Below, one piece after another: positions 48,077-58,024 of a stretch of DNA of 64,000 nucleotides. The stretch comes from Mucilaginibacter cryoferens (GTDB lineage: Bacteria; Bacteroidota; Bacteroidia; Sphingobacteriales; Sphingobacteriaceae). Position 1 is the first letter of the stretch; every line of letters starts with the position of its first letter. The notes below the pieces were generated by a model that worked only from the letters and a program-made list of their open reading frames with translations, ran no database searches and was not told where the DNA came from. Both the position numbers and the translations under genes were made by a program. Location of the stretch: NCBI RefSeq assembly GCF_014205845.1, contig NZ_JACHCR010000001.1, positions 682,001 to 746,000 on the forward strand, in the 5' to 3' direction.

Positions 48077-49219
48077 TTAAATTGACACCGGGGCATTTTC
48101 ATTTAAAGAATTTATTTTTTTGATCATTACATCAACAGAGGCCTCCCAGGTAAAATTTGAGAGACAATAGGCTTGACCTGCTAACCCCATTTTCTCTAAT
48201 AAATCCGGATTTTTAAAAGCATAGCTAATCGTTTCAGCCAATAAATCCTCCGAAGGAGTATCTATTCCAAAACCAAATTCTCCGTAATTTGAAAGTTCTG
48301 GAAAACTATTTCTATTTAGGCCCACAATCGGCATTTTACATATTAACGCTTCAAGATATACCAGTCCCCACGGCTCATAAAATGCCGGCATCAAAAACAA
48401 ACTGTGAGTTTCAAATAACGATTGCAATTCCTCTAAAGGAATAAAACCATAAGTTTTAATTTTAGGATGTATATCTAAGTGAGCGTAAGACTTTTGGCCT
48501 ACAATGGTCAACTCCAAATTAGGGTTGCTCTCCAATGCCTTTTTGAAGGCATTGATAACCAAATGTCCCCCTTTATCTTCAAAACGACCTTTGGCAACAA
48601 ATAATATTTTACCATTATTATAATTCTTAATACCTGTATAGGGCTTTATTACGCCAACGCCAGTTCCAACAACTGTTATTTTGTGCTCCGGTATTAAATA
48701 ATGTTCAATCAAATTCTTTTTTACATACTCGCTTATCGTAAATATATGCTTACACACATTGAAGCTATTACTTTCCAACAATTCGGCATCCTCAATTAAT
48801 CTTTTTGAGTACTTGCCCATAAAAGCAGTCTGCGTTGATCTGAGTGCCCATGTTGAATCAATATAAATGTAATGATTTTGATTATCGGGCATTTTCGCAA
48901 ATGAAAACCCCAATGTCCCAAAATGCAATGTGTTTTTTGAAGATGATTTTCGCAAGCTATTTAAAACAATTCTTCTACTTACTATTCTAGACAACCTACC
49001 ACGAAAAACATCCTGATTATTAAAATAGTATAATAGGGAAAGAAACTTTGCTCCCCTTTTAAAAATAAAACTTTCATGCAAACTAAAAATAGTATCGACC
49101 AAATTCTTTCTTTTCAGTTCAGAAAAAATATTAAAAGGAGTACCAGACCATGTTTTTGGATTGTCAACATCGCCAGAAGCACATAAATTTATTTTGACAG
49201 GAAATTGTTCATTTTTCAT
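48077..49219 (-). CDS. Glycosyltransferase family 4 protein
   Basis: A 380-aa GT-B transferase. The C-terminal half shows ILFVAKGRFEDKGGHLVI and LMPAFYEPWGLVYLEALIC, the E(x7)E-like nucleotide-sugar motif. No signal peptide or membrane segment. It forms part of the minus-strand glycan cluster and starts 30 nt upstream of the mutase-like gene. Donor and linkage are unknown. Confidence 0.82.
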   Translation of the reverse strand: MKNEQFPVKINLCASGDVDNPKTWSGTPFNIFSELKRKNLVDTIFSLHESFIFKRGAKFLSLLYYFNNQDVFRGRLSRIVSRRIVLNSLRKSSSKNTLHFGTLGFSFAKMPDNQNHYIYIDSTWALRSTQTAFMGKYSKRLIEDAELLESNSFNVCKHIFTISEYVKKNLIEHYLIPEHKITVVGTGVGVIKPYTGIKNYNNGKILFVAKGRFEDKGGHLVINAFKKALESNPNLELTIVGQKSYAHLDIHPKIKTYGFIPLEELQSLFETHSLFLMPAFYEPWGLVYLEALICKMPIVGLNRNSFPELSNYGEFGFGIDTPSEDLLAETISYAFKNPDLLEKMGLAGQAYCLSNFTWEASVDVMIKKINSLNENAPVSI

Positions 49220-49516
49220 TTAAAGATGGAATGGCGAATAATTAATCAAATGGGTAAAATATTTTATGCCGTTTTGCTGCTTCTATCATTATATGGACTT
49301 TGGGTAGACAGTAATATCAGGAACTCATCGGCAAGTATTCAATATTGATTTTTATTAAGTAAAGTTTTAAACATCATATTGATACCTTTCAAAGGTAAAT
49401 AATCTTAAGTAAATTTTCAATTCAACAACAAAGTAAATGTTTCATTATTAAATTTAGTTGATTTAATAACATTTTTAACAACTATTCATTTTTATCCAAA
49501 AATCTAACGATATGAT
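49220..49516. other. A+T-rich spacer within the glycan cluster
   Basis: The 297-bp gap between two GT4 genes. It holds a 32-codon plus-strand frame at 49250-49348 with a hydrophobic N-terminus, which is not called as a gene. The rest is A+T rich with no clear promoter or terminator. Confidence 0.4.
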
Positions 49517-50677
49517 TTAAGCTTCTGTAGATTCTAATATTATGGATTGAAACCTTCCGCCAAAGTCAATTGTGCGTTTAGTTAAATCATCCTCTTTAAT
49601 ATTACTTCTTTGTTCTATATTCTCTTCATGCTCCCATTTCTCAATCAAAATATCTGCCAATTCCACTGGCTTATCAGGATGAAAGAATACAACCTGATGA
49701 GGCGCTTGTTCGCGATGGACCGGAATATCAGAAAGTATAAGATTTCTCCCCATACTTTTTGATTCCTCAACAGTTGAACTCCAACCTTCAAAATAAGATG
49801 GATTAATTATTGAAATGGAATATTTCATAAGTAACAAAACGTCTCCAAAAGGAATAAGCCCCAATAGAACTATGTTACCTTGCAATTTGTTTTTTTCTAT
49901 AAATGTTTTTAATTCGATTATATGTTTTACATTTCTATCGTCATTTAAATGGCCACTGCATATTAATGTTATATCGGGCACCGTTTCTATAGCCAGCTTA
50001 ATTGCTTCAAATACTACTTTATGATTTTTGTGAGCCCAGAATTGATTTGGTAAAAAAAAGTACCTGCCTTTTATTTTATATTTTTCTTTAATATACCCTG
50101 CACCTTTGTCTTCAAACGATGTTGTTTGGGAAACAAAATGAATTACCCGGGCTCTGTCGGTATATTCGGGGGTAAATTTCTTATAGTCATTTAAAGCATC
50201 ATAACTGCTTAATATAACAATATCGCTGTATCGTGCCAACGATCGTAAACGATAATCCCTTACAAGCAGGTGGAGCTTTGAATACAATTTCGGCAAATGA
50301 ACGTGCTGAAAGTCGGGTATCCAATTAATTTTTATACAATTAATATCAGGACCATAAATAAATGAATGGCTAAACGCATCTATATTATATTTTTCTACTA
50401 TTTGATTAACAGCGGGGTTTCTCTTAAAAACGTCCCTTAAAAAAGTATATACAATCCATTTAGAACTCTTCCTGTCAAATAATGAATCCTGGTGTATTTC
50501 GGCTAAGTCTTTGAAATCTTGAATAATTTTATTGTCGATGTTATTTCCTAAAAATAATACAGGCTGAATTTTTTTTTCTTCCAATTGTGAAATTGCATAA
50601 AGCAAATTTTTAAGATAATTTATTCCTCCCATCCAATTTACTTTTCCATCAATAATTGTAAATCCTACTCTTATCAT
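49517..50677 (-). CDS. Glycosyltransferase (GT4-like), paralogue of 59493-60629
   Basis: The frame extends to 50743, but Met 50677 (MIRVGFTIIDGKVNWMGGIN) aligns with the start of the paralogue at 60629, so this 386-aa start is preferred. Shared motifs are PDFQH or PDFQE, FLPNQFWAHKNHK or MVTNQFWAHKNHR, and YFEGWSSTVEE or LFEGWSTVVED. A GT-B transferase, probably cytosolic. It lies next to an acetyltransferase gene. Confidence 0.82.
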   Translation of the reverse strand: MIRVGFTIIDGKVNWMGGINYLKNLLYAISQLEEKKIQPVLFLGNNIDNKIIQDFKDLAEIHQDSLFDRKSSKWIVYTFLRDVFKRNPAVNQIVEKYNIDAFSHSFIYGPDINCIKINWIPDFQHVHLPKLYSKLHLLVRDYRLRSLARYSDIVILSSYDALNDYKKFTPEYTDRARVIHFVSQTTSFEDKGAGYIKEKYKIKGRYFFLPNQFWAHKNHKVVFEAIKLAIETVPDITLICSGHLNDDRNVKHIIELKTFIEKNKLQGNIVLLGLIPFGDVLLLMKYSISIINPSYFEGWSSTVEESKSMGRNLILSDIPVHREQAPHQVVFFHPDKPVELADILIEKWEHEENIEQRSNIKEDDLTKRTIDFGGRFQSIILESTEA

Positions 50678-50789
50678 ATATTTTATATTCTTTAAACCAT
50701 GTATTGTGGTTTTTGATACATCACGCAAAGCAATTTTAGGCATTTCATTTTTACGCCCATGGTAATGTTTTGAATTGCCTTACCCAAAT

Positions 50790-51356
50790 TTATTCTTTTG
50801 GTAAACTTTTAAGTGTTTTTGCCGGCACACCACCAACTAATGTATATGGGGGTACATCCTTCGTTACCAGGCTACCTGCAGCAATGCAAGCCCCTTCACC
50901 TATCGTTACACCTTTTAAAATCCTTACTTCAAAACCTATCCAAACCTTGTTATTTATTTTAACGGGTTTAGTAGTAACGTTTTCCCATATTTTAATCCCC
51001 TTTAATCCATTTATTACATCTTCCTTCCTTTCGGAAAACAACAACGAGTGTGAATCATGATCGACTATGGTGCATCCCCAGGATATTAAAACGTCATCCC
51101 CAATTTCAATTTTATCGGCACAAATTAGTTTAGAACCTCCAATAAATGTTCTGCTACCTATAATTACATGTCCCTCAGACTTATCAAAATATACATTTGA
51201 TTCAATAATAGATTTCTCTCCAATTGAAATAGTACATCCTTCTTTAAATTTAAACTTATTGAATGCCAGTTTAGATTCACTACCGATAGTTAATTTATTT
51301 CGAAATTTTCTCGTTAAATAAAAGTGGTATAAAAATTTGATTACTTTTTTTAGCAT
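50790..51356 (-). CDS. Hexapeptide-repeat acyltransferase, paralogue of 61519-62130
   Basis: A 188-aa left-handed beta-helix protein of the LbH acetyltransferase family (sugar O- or N-acetyltransferase). [20 protein letters not shown] holds the catalytic His region, and [20 protein letters not shown] is the closing coil with a VGGVPAK motif. The partner at 61519 shares the rare DHDSHS and SERxxD pattern. Probably acetylates the polymer or a precursor. The next gene upstream, at 51360, is another acyltransferase, 3 nt away. Confidence 0.85.
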   Translation of the reverse strand: MLKKVIKFLYHFYLTRKFRNKLTIGSESKLAFNKFKFKEGCTISIGEKSIIESNVYFDKSEGHVIIGSRTFIGGSKLICADKIEIGDDVLISWGCTIVDHDSHSLLFSERKEDVINGLKGIKIWENVTTKPVKINNKVWIGFEVRILKGVTIGEGACIAAGSLVTKDVPPYTLVGGVPAKTLKSLPKE

Positions 51357-51359
51357 TTT

Positions 51360-51941
51360 TCAATTTACATATTTGATTATTTTAGCTGGACTCCCTCCTA
51401 CCAGTGCAAATGCCGGAACGTTTTTAGTTACAACACTTCCTGCCGCAATTATTGCTCCCTCCCCAATAGTTACTCCTTTTAGAATGATACTATTGAAATT
51501 TATCCACGCATTATCACCAATTATAATAGGAGCGGTATTTACATTTGCTGCCTCTTTGGGATGCCCATCTGTAATGATATTCAAAAAACCGGCAGCACGC
51601 TCTAAATGATTAATTTCGTGCGAATTGGTATCCATTATATTTACATTATGAGAAATTAAAACATCGTTGCCTATAATAATCCTATTACCAGACCAGATGC
51701 GAGTACCTTCGCCGATATAACACCTTTTTCCAATTCTAATCTCGCCACCAAAACCAAACACATGTAATTCACCATTGATATGGCTTTGATCACCTATCAC
51801 TATTTTATCGGGATTATTTAATAAGTTATAAACCTTAACTCCACTATAAAAAACCACATTTGATGCAGCGGTAACTTTTCGACGGACGGGAATACTTAAA
51901 ACTCTTCTTATTATATATTTTAATTGCTTTTTTAAACTCAT
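51360..51941 (-). CDS. Hexapeptide-repeat acyltransferase
   Basis: A 193-aa LbH acetyltransferase-like protein. [19 protein letters not shown] is beta-helix, followed by [18 protein letters not shown] with the active His region, and [11 protein letters not shown] at the C-terminus. Similar to the gene 3 nt downstream but carries NSHEI in place of the DSHS pattern. Likely a sugar O-acetyltransferase. Substrate unknown. Confidence 0.82.
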   Translation of the reverse strand: MSLKKQLKYIIRRVLSIPVRRKVTAASNVVFYSGVKVYNLLNNPDKIVIGDQSHINGELHVFGFGGEIRIGKRCYIGEGTRIWSGNRIIIGNDVLISHNVNIMDTNSHEINHLERAAGFLNIITDGHPKEAANVNTAPIIIGDNAWINFNSIILKGVTIGEGAIIAAGSVVTKNVPAFALVGGSPAKIIKYVN

Positions 51942-51967
51942 CCTTTAATAATGATTATCAATATGAA

Positions 51968-52882
51968 TTATTTACGGTTAATTCTTAACGTATGACCTAT
52001 TACTTTAAGAATTAGAAGTAGCTTTCGCATTCTAAGTATTTTGATAATTTGATTCCTACATTTAGAATTTTCTTCTACCACAGTAGGGAAAACAAATTCA
52101 TACGCTTCCGATTTAATTCTACTGGATGCTACTAAATAATTTTTGGCATTTTGACCAGTACCATCAAAACCAATTTGGTCTACTAATGTTTCAACTGGAT
52201 AAAGCGTTAAACCATTTTTCTTAAATATATTCCAATACCAAACTATTCCCCATGATTTGGCTTTACCAGTCTTCATATCATTTAACATTTTATAATAATT
52301 GTATGAGTTATTATAATTAAACAGATATTTAAGTTTTCTATTGGCATTTAAATCTTCAATACCCTCCAATCCATTTGAAAATATTTCCCAACGGTTAGCC
52401 CACGTTGCCCATCCCCAGGTACTTGTGATTTTTAAAAAATATGACTGGTTCTCCACAATTTTAGATGTTTTGTTTATATGTGAATAACCTGTTATTTCAT
52501 AAACATTTGAATTATTTTCATATAATTTCAATGTTTCATTCATGTATTGTAAAAACTGTTTGTGAGTGATGAGGTCGTCTTCAAGTACAATTATTTTTTT
52601 GTACCTATTTATAATATCGGTTACACCTTCTGATATTGATTTTATTAGTCCGAAGTTAACTTCCCGCTCAATAATTGTTACGCTTTTAAATCCTTTGATG
52701 TTTTTTATCAAATCCCTTACAAGCTTAACATTTTCCATGGATTCGCTACTTTTAGCAGCATCTGAAAATATAAATAAATCACTTTCAGAGGCCAGGTAAT
52801 TATCAAGGAGGGCATTAACTGTTCGTTCAGTATGATTTGGCCTGTTGTATACAAAAAGTACTATTGGTGCGTAATTATTCAT
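51968..52882 (-). CDS. GT2-like glycosyltransferase
   Basis: The frame is open to 52921, but Met 52882 begins the domain sequence NNYAPIVLFVYNRPNHTERT, so the 304-aa form is preferred. The nucleotide-sugar region KKIIVLEDDLITHKQFL has the DxD-like EDD. STWGWATWANRWEIF follows, a motif seen in related GT-A type enzymes in glycan loci. Soluble, membrane-associated at most. Confidence 0.78.
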   Translation of the reverse strand: MNNYAPIVLFVYNRPNHTERTVNALLDNYLASESDLFIFSDAAKSSESMENVKLVRDLIKNIKGFKSVTIIEREVNFGLIKSISEGVTDIINRYKKIIVLEDDLITHKQFLQYMNETLKLYENNSNVYEITGYSHINKTSKIVENQSYFLKITSTWGWATWANRWEIFSNGLEGIEDLNANRKLKYLFNYNNSYNYYKMLNDMKTGKAKSWGIVWYWNIFKKNGLTLYPVETLVDQIGFDGTGQNAKNYLVASSRIKSEAYEFVFPTVVEENSKCRNQIIKILRMRKLLLILKVIGHTLRINRK

Positions 52883-53298
52883 TGGAACATCCATACATAT
52901 ATTAAAAAAAGGTTTGGTCATTTTACTGTTTGATGTAACTTAAATGAGGTCTATATGTTTTTTAATAGTAAATTTTATTTTATCTCTCATGGTTCTAAAA
53001 TATTTGAGAAAAACCTAATGTATAATTTGGGCTTGACGATTAATGTATAATGATTCTTTTTCCTATTTAATACAGAGAGTTTATCTATTTCATGTCAGTG
53101 CCTGCAACATTGGATATATCTGATTTTAATTACGAACTTTGATATCAGAGTTTCACTTTATTAAATTGTTAAATAACCCATCATTTAAAACACAATTACG
53201 ATAACTTTTAGAGATCAATTACGTTTTGACTATACTAAATCCAGTATTTATAGATAGTTTGATTATTAACAATCAATTTTTAACAAAAAACCACACAA
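52883..53298. other. Divergent spacer before beta-helix gene
   Basis: Very A+T rich. TTTG at 53225-53228 and a one-mismatch -7 ATAGTTTG at 53254-53261 are the best promoter candidate for the beta-helix gene, spacing 25 bp. No gene, terminator or repeat was recognised. Confidence 0.4.
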
Positions 53299-55233
53299 AT
53301 GAAATATTTTTTCTTTTACGCGCTACTTTTTGTCAATTTCTCATCTTTTGGGCAAGTTACGTATTATTTTTCTAATAGTGGAAATGATCTTAATAATGGA
53401 ATGACAAAAAACTCCCCCTTTAAAACCATTGATAAGTTAAACCAATTAACATTGCAACCGGGTGATAAAGTTCTATTTCATTGTAATGATATCTTTGTAG
53501 GTCAGATAAATATTAAAAATTCTGGACAGCCTGGAAAGTTAATAACAATTAGCTCATACGACGTTGGTAAAAAACCCATTATAACCGGCGCCAAAGAAGT
53601 TACCGGTTGGACCAAAACACCAACAAATAGTAACATATGGCAAGCTGTTTGCGAAAAAGATTCCGACATTACCGATTTCTACCGAAACTCGTTGCCACTT
53701 CCATTAGGAAGGTATCCCAATACTGGTAGCTTGACTATAGCAAAACACCTGGATAAATACCAGATGATATCCAAAGAACCTGTTACAAGTGATTGGAAGG
53801 GTGCAGAATTGGTTTTTAAATCTGCAGAATACCTAGCTGAAAAAAGAAAAATTGATTACGTAAAGGACAATCTAATAAAAATTCAATACAATCAATTTAA
53901 TTTCGTTGATGGCTGGGGCTATTTCATTCAGAACAGTTTGGGGACGCTAGATGTAAACGGCGAATGGTATTTTGATTATAAAAACAAAAAAATCTATTTA
54001 TACGCTAATACCGGCAATCCAAATAATTCAAAGTTTGAAATTCCCTATTATGCCTATGGTATACACATTAATAACGCCAATTATATTTCAATTCAAAATA
54101 TTGAAATTAATAAAACTTCCAATATCTCTGTTTATGCCCATAATTCATCTTATATAACATTAAATAATCTCACTGTAAATTATGCCGGACAGGATGGGAT
54201 AACGTTTGATGGGGCCAGCAGCGGCTGTAAATTAACCAATAATATGATAAACCACGTTAATAATAACGGTGTGGCACTTTGGGAATCATCGAATATTGAG
54301 TTTAGCAATAACACCATTAAAAATTGCGGACTAATTCTCGGTAGAGGTAAAAGTGATAACGGTCAATACCTGGGATTTTTATATTCCAGCAAAATAGGCC
54401 ATGCAATAATTTCAAATAATGTTATAGATAGCATTGGCTTTAATGGCATTAATTTTACATCAGGAAATGTTTTGATCAAAAACAATTTGGTATCAAACTT
54501 TTGTTTAATAAAAGGTGATGGAGGAGGGATATATACCTGGAATGGTAATGGAAATAATAATGGCAACATAACTATAACACATAATATAGTTACAGGTGGC
54601 AATAGCGAGCCCCTGCTAACCAATATTAGCAGGCCTCATGTGGAGGGTATTTATCTTGATGATTGTGCTTTAAATATCCATGTAACTAATAATACGGTTT
54701 TAAATTGCGTTGCCAGCGGCATTTATCTTCACGGTACAACAAACGTTTTAGTTGATAGCAACACTTTTTACAACAACAACTTACAATACTACTCGGTTAA
54801 TAGTGACAAATGCAACTCTAAGAACAATATCATAAGCAATAACACATTCTTTAGCAAGCTAAAGAGCCAGCCCGTGGCTATTTTAGCAACAAAAAATGAT
54901 ACATCAACCATAGGCCGTTTTTCAAAAAACAACTATATATCTCCGGATAAAGAGCACATGATTGTAGTAACACCTACTACTGCACAAATGCCCTCTACAT
55001 CCAGAATGTCTTTATCAAAATGGAGGGATACTTACAGTCATGATGATTCATCATCAGATTTAAACGCCGGAATACCTTTTGCTGATAGCGATGTTGAGTT
55101 AAAATGTAACAAATCCGGTGTTGCAACCAAAATAACACTAACACATCTGTATAAAGATTTAAAAGGCAAACAAGTGAATAAAGAGATCACGCTGGCTCCA
55201 TATTCTTCTGTAATACTTATTAAACAGAATTAA
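53299..55233 (+). CDS. Secreted right-handed parallel beta-helix protein
   Basis: A 644-aa protein with signal MKYFFFYALLFVNFSSFGQ. A DUF1565-like start (YYFSNSGNDLNNGMTKNSPF) is followed by many beta-helix coils rich in Asn stacks (NNTIKNCG, NNVIDSIGFNGINF, NNTVLNCVASGIYL). The fold is shared by pectate and alginate lyases, so it may cut or remodel the polymer. No catalytic residues were assigned. It is the only plus-strand gene in the glycosyltransferase region. Confidence 0.8.
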   Translation: MKYFFFYALLFVNFSSFGQVTYYFSNSGNDLNNGMTKNSPFKTIDKLNQLTLQPGDKVLFHCNDIFVGQINIKNSGQPGKLITISSYDVGKKPIITGAKEVTGWTKTPTNSNIWQAVCEKDSDITDFYRNSLPLPLGRYPNTGSLTIAKHLDKYQMISKEPVTSDWKGAELVFKSAEYLAEKRKIDYVKDNLIKIQYNQFNFVDGWGYFIQNSLGTLDVNGEWYFDYKNKKIYLYANTGNPNNSKFEIPYYAYGIHINNANYISIQNIEINKTSNISVYAHNSSYITLNNLTVNYAGQDGITFDGASSGCKLTNNMINHVNNNGVALWESSNIEFSNNTIKNCGLILGRGKSDNGQYLGFLYSSKIGHAIISNNVIDSIGFNGINFTSGNVLIKNNLVSNFCLIKGDGGGIYTWNGNGNNNGNITITHNIVTGGNSEPLLTNISRPHVEGIYLDDCALNIHVTNNTVLNCVASGIYLHGTTNVLVDSNTFYNNNLQYYSVNSDKCNSKNNIISNNTFFSKLKSQPVAILATKNDTSTIGRFSKNNYISPDKEHMIVVTPTTAQMPSTSRMSLSKWRDTYSHDDSSSDLNAGIPFADSDVELKCNKSGVATKITLTHLYKDLKGKQVNKEITLAPYSSVILIKQN

Positions 55234-55275
55234 ATAAACAAGAGGCTGCGTGCTTACGCAGCCTCTTGTTTATTT
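55232..55275. terminator. 19-bp perfect hairpin terminator after beta-helix gene
   Basis: A 19-bp perfect stem, 55232-55250 (AAATAAACAAGAGGCTGCG) with 55257-55275, and a 6-nt loop. It overlaps the last base pair of the stop codon and could terminate transcription in both directions, including the opposing GT4 unit. Confidence 0.9.
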
Positions 55276-55417
55276 AATTTAAAAATCCGCCAAACTTAGG
55301 GCATTGCCAAACTTCGTCCTTTAAAATGTAATTATTAGTCAATTGGTGCTGACTGGCCGTCCTTTACATTGACCTAAAGGCTAACCCGATGATTTTACGA
55401 AAAAATATAGAAGATCA

Positions 55418-56596
55418 TTAATTTTGATCCCAATCTTTTATTTCTTTATATAAAGCTATTACCTTATCAGAAACTGCGCTGGCGCTGAAGTTATCCACTA
55501 TATATTTACGAATGATACCCTTATTATATTTGTTAAAACCATTACTCATCGTTAATAAAGCATCTTTCACAGCATCAGGATTATTTTCTGCAAGTATGCC
55601 TACATCTTCAGTTACAAAGTCTTCGGGCCCACCAGATCGGGTGGCCACTACAGGTTTACCCATTGCCATAGCTTCTATTAATACAACCCCAAAGGTTTCA
55701 ATATTACTGGTTAAAACAAAACTACTGCAAAGCCCCATTTGTTCTTTAACCGCTTGTTGCGATAATGCCCCAAGCATAGTAATTTGATCTTGCAATTGAT
55801 ACTTTTCTATCTGTTTAATGAGTACCGGTTTCATGGGGCCTTCGCCTCCAATTGTTAACTTAACCTGCATGTTGCCTTTAAACATTTCGTAAAAAGCATC
55901 TATCAATCGATCCAAGCCCTTCTTTTTTTCCAAAAAGCAAACCGTCAAAAATAGAGTTGTTGAGCTTTGCGGCTCCGAATCAACAGGCGGTTTAAAAAAA
56001 TCTACATCAATAAAATTTGGAATAACCCTAATATGATTGGCATTTATAGAAAACCTTTCAGCAATAAGGTTTTTAAAAGGCTCACTTACAGCTACAACAC
56101 AATAGGCTTTGTTATAATACTTTTTTAAATTTTCAATTTCTTCAACCGAAAATTTACCGAATTTAACACTTGATGCATGCTCGTTGATAAAGTAAGGTAA
56201 ATTATACCTCTTGTTTATCAGGTAAGCAAGTTTACCGGCCGCAAATGCAGATTGAACATGTATAAAGTCTGGCAGCCCATACTCGCTTACATATTTCTGA
56301 AAAAGGCGAAACGAAGCATTGATCCAAATTTCTGTACCTAATTTATATTGTGTAGGAATAATATTCCATGCATGGCATCGGTAAACCAATAAATTTTTTT
56401 CCTGGTATCCTTTTGTCTGAAAAAAATTCTTTAAATTTTTTAGCGCCTTTAACTTTTTGAGACTTCTTAATTCATAAAATAAAACATGAATTTCAACATC
56501 GTCTCTAACACATAGCTGAGCTTGCTGTTGAAAAAAAATGCCGCGATTAGGCTCGTCTTCAGTAGGATAAAATGAGGGTAATATAAGTACACGCAT
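55418..56596 (-). CDS. Glycosyltransferase family 4 protein
   Basis: A 392-aa GT-B transferase. MRVLILPSFYPTEDEPNRGI at the N-terminus, LTVCFLEKKKGLDRLIDAF, IGGEGPMKPVLIKQIEKYQL and SNIETFGVVLIEAMAMGKPV, the EX7E nucleotide-sugar motif. Part of the glycan cluster, ending 142 nt from the terminator. Donor unknown. Confidence 0.86.
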   Translation of the reverse strand: MRVLILPSFYPTEDEPNRGIFFQQQAQLCVRDDVEIHVLFYELRSLKKLKALKNLKNFFQTKGYQEKNLLVYRCHAWNIIPTQYKLGTEIWINASFRLFQKYVSEYGLPDFIHVQSAFAAGKLAYLINKRYNLPYFINEHASSVKFGKFSVEEIENLKKYYNKAYCVVAVSEPFKNLIAERFSINANHIRVIPNFIDVDFFKPPVDSEPQSSTTLFLTVCFLEKKKGLDRLIDAFYEMFKGNMQVKLTIGGEGPMKPVLIKQIEKYQLQDQITMLGALSQQAVKEQMGLCSSFVLTSNIETFGVVLIEAMAMGKPVVATRSGGPEDFVTEDVGILAENNPDAVKDALLTMSNGFNKYNKGIIRKYIVDNFSASAVSDKVIALYKEIKDWDQN

Positions 56597-56644
56597 AATA
56601 AAAAATCAAATGTTAAAGTTCGATTGAACCGATGTAAAATAACA

Positions 56645-57205
56645 TTAAACTACGTTGTTGATATAACAATCCGTTGCATTTTCGTCATACACTATTTTTG
56701 CAGGATTACCTATCACAATGCTATTAGGTGGCACATCAAAATTTACATAAGCATTAGGCGCTATCAAAACATTATCTCCAATTTGTATGTTTCCTACCAC
56801 TACACAGTTTGGACCTAGCCAAACTTTATTGCCAATTTTTGGAACGCCCTTCATCTTCCCCCTATTTGTTTGCCCTATAGTTATTCCATGAGATATATAG
56901 CAATTGTCTCCAATAATGGCACCACCATTCAGAACTATTGATCCAAAATGCTTAATTATTAAACCTTTTCCAATTTTAGAAGTCAAAGGAATTTGAAACC
57001 CTAGAAAGTAAAAATAATACCGGTAAAAAACCCTGCTAAGTAAGCCAATTACATTATACTTTTTATAATGCGCCGCTAACCTGTAAAAAAGAGTGACACG
57101 AAAACCAATCTCCTGAATAAAACATTTGAAAAAATATTTCGAACCAGTTTTACCGTAATATCTGTATATATCCGCCTTAATACGGGTGAGCAATTGTTCA
57201 TTCAT
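56645..57205 (-). CDS. CysE-like serine acetyltransferase-fold acyltransferase
   Basis: A 186-aa hexapeptide protein with an N-terminal helical region (DIYRYYGKTGSKYFFKCF) and beta-helix SHGITIGQTNRGKMKGVPKI. IQIGDNVLIAPNAYVNFDV closes it. This resembles CysE-type acetyltransferases found in capsule clusters, which acetylate sugars. A true serine acetyltransferase is less likely, from position. It lacks the DHDSHS pattern of the other acyltransferases. Confidence 0.75.
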   Translation of the reverse strand: MNEQLLTRIKADIYRYYGKTGSKYFFKCFIQEIGFRVTLFYRLAAHYKKYNVIGLLSRVFYRYYFYFLGFQIPLTSKIGKGLIIKHFGSIVLNGGAIIGDNCYISHGITIGQTNRGKMKGVPKIGNKVWLGPNCVVVGNIQIGDNVLIAPNAYVNFDVPPNSIVIGNPAKIVYDENATDCYINNVV

Positions 57206-57298
57206 AGCAACTATTAGTTATCGTTGATTTAAATTACGGTACACTACTTAACCCTTGAATTAAAGATTGCGCCACCGTTAGCTAACGAAATTATTATT

Positions 57299-58024
57299 TT
57301 AACGACCTATGATTTTTTTTAAAGTAAGTTTCAGCCGCTTTAAAAAGAATTGCCTTTTAGTTATTAAATTGTATGCAAGCCTTACTTTTAAAGATTCTAA
57401 GACGGCAACAGACGTAGATGATGCCCCCCCGATAGTAAAATTCGAGATAATTTTATCGATGTAATAAAAATTTACTTTTTGCGCATCGTATTTAAGTATG
57501 AGATCTAAATCGGCCGAATATTTATATTGAGTATTATATAACCCATATTTTAAGTACAAATCTTTTGTAATGAAAGTGGCCGGGTGCAAGATCATGTAGG
57601 TACTTAGAAAAAGGTGTGAACGGCGTTCCAGCAAATACTCTTTGTTGTTGAGCCATGACCGCATTATTCCAACATAAATACCACTGCCCGAAACTTTCCA
57701 GGCATCACAAATATCCATAAACATATTGCTCTCGTACCAATCATCACTGTTTATGATCCCTATCAGATCCCCTTTTGCAATTTTAATACCCTTATTCATT
57801 GCATCGTAAATACCGCTGTCGGGCTCAGAAATAATGGTCGATTTAATATTACTACCACTCAGCGCGCTTTTACAAATCTCTACTGTATTATCGGTGGATG
57901 CGCCGTCGACTATAATGTACTCTATATTTAAATAGTTTTGCTGCTTCACAGATTCGATAGTGCGCCTTACCGTTGCAGCACTATTATAAGTTACTGTTAT
58001 AATTGAGATTAGGGGTTGTGTCAT
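57299..58024 (-). CDS. Glycosyltransferase family 2 protein
   Basis: A 241-aa GT-A fold inverting transferase from Met 58024 (MTQPLISIITVTYNSAATV). The frame extends upstream to 58090, inside the polymerase gene, but family start lies here. EYIIVDGASTDNTVEI and GIINSDDWYESNMF (DxD-like SDD) are the donor-site motifs. It overlaps the end of the upstream polymerase gene by 41 nt, so they are coupled. Confidence 0.88.
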   Translation of the reverse strand: MTQPLISIITVTYNSAATVRRTIESVKQQNYLNIEYIIVDGASTDNTVEICKSALSGSNIKSTIISEPDSGIYDAMNKGIKIAKGDLIGIINSDDWYESNMFMDICDAWKVSGSGIYVGIMRSWLNNKEYLLERRSHLFLSTYMILHPATFITKDLYLKYGLYNTQYKYSADLDLILKYDAQKVNFYYIDKIISNFTIGGASSTSVAVLESLKVRLAYNLITKRQFFLKRLKLTLKKIIGR

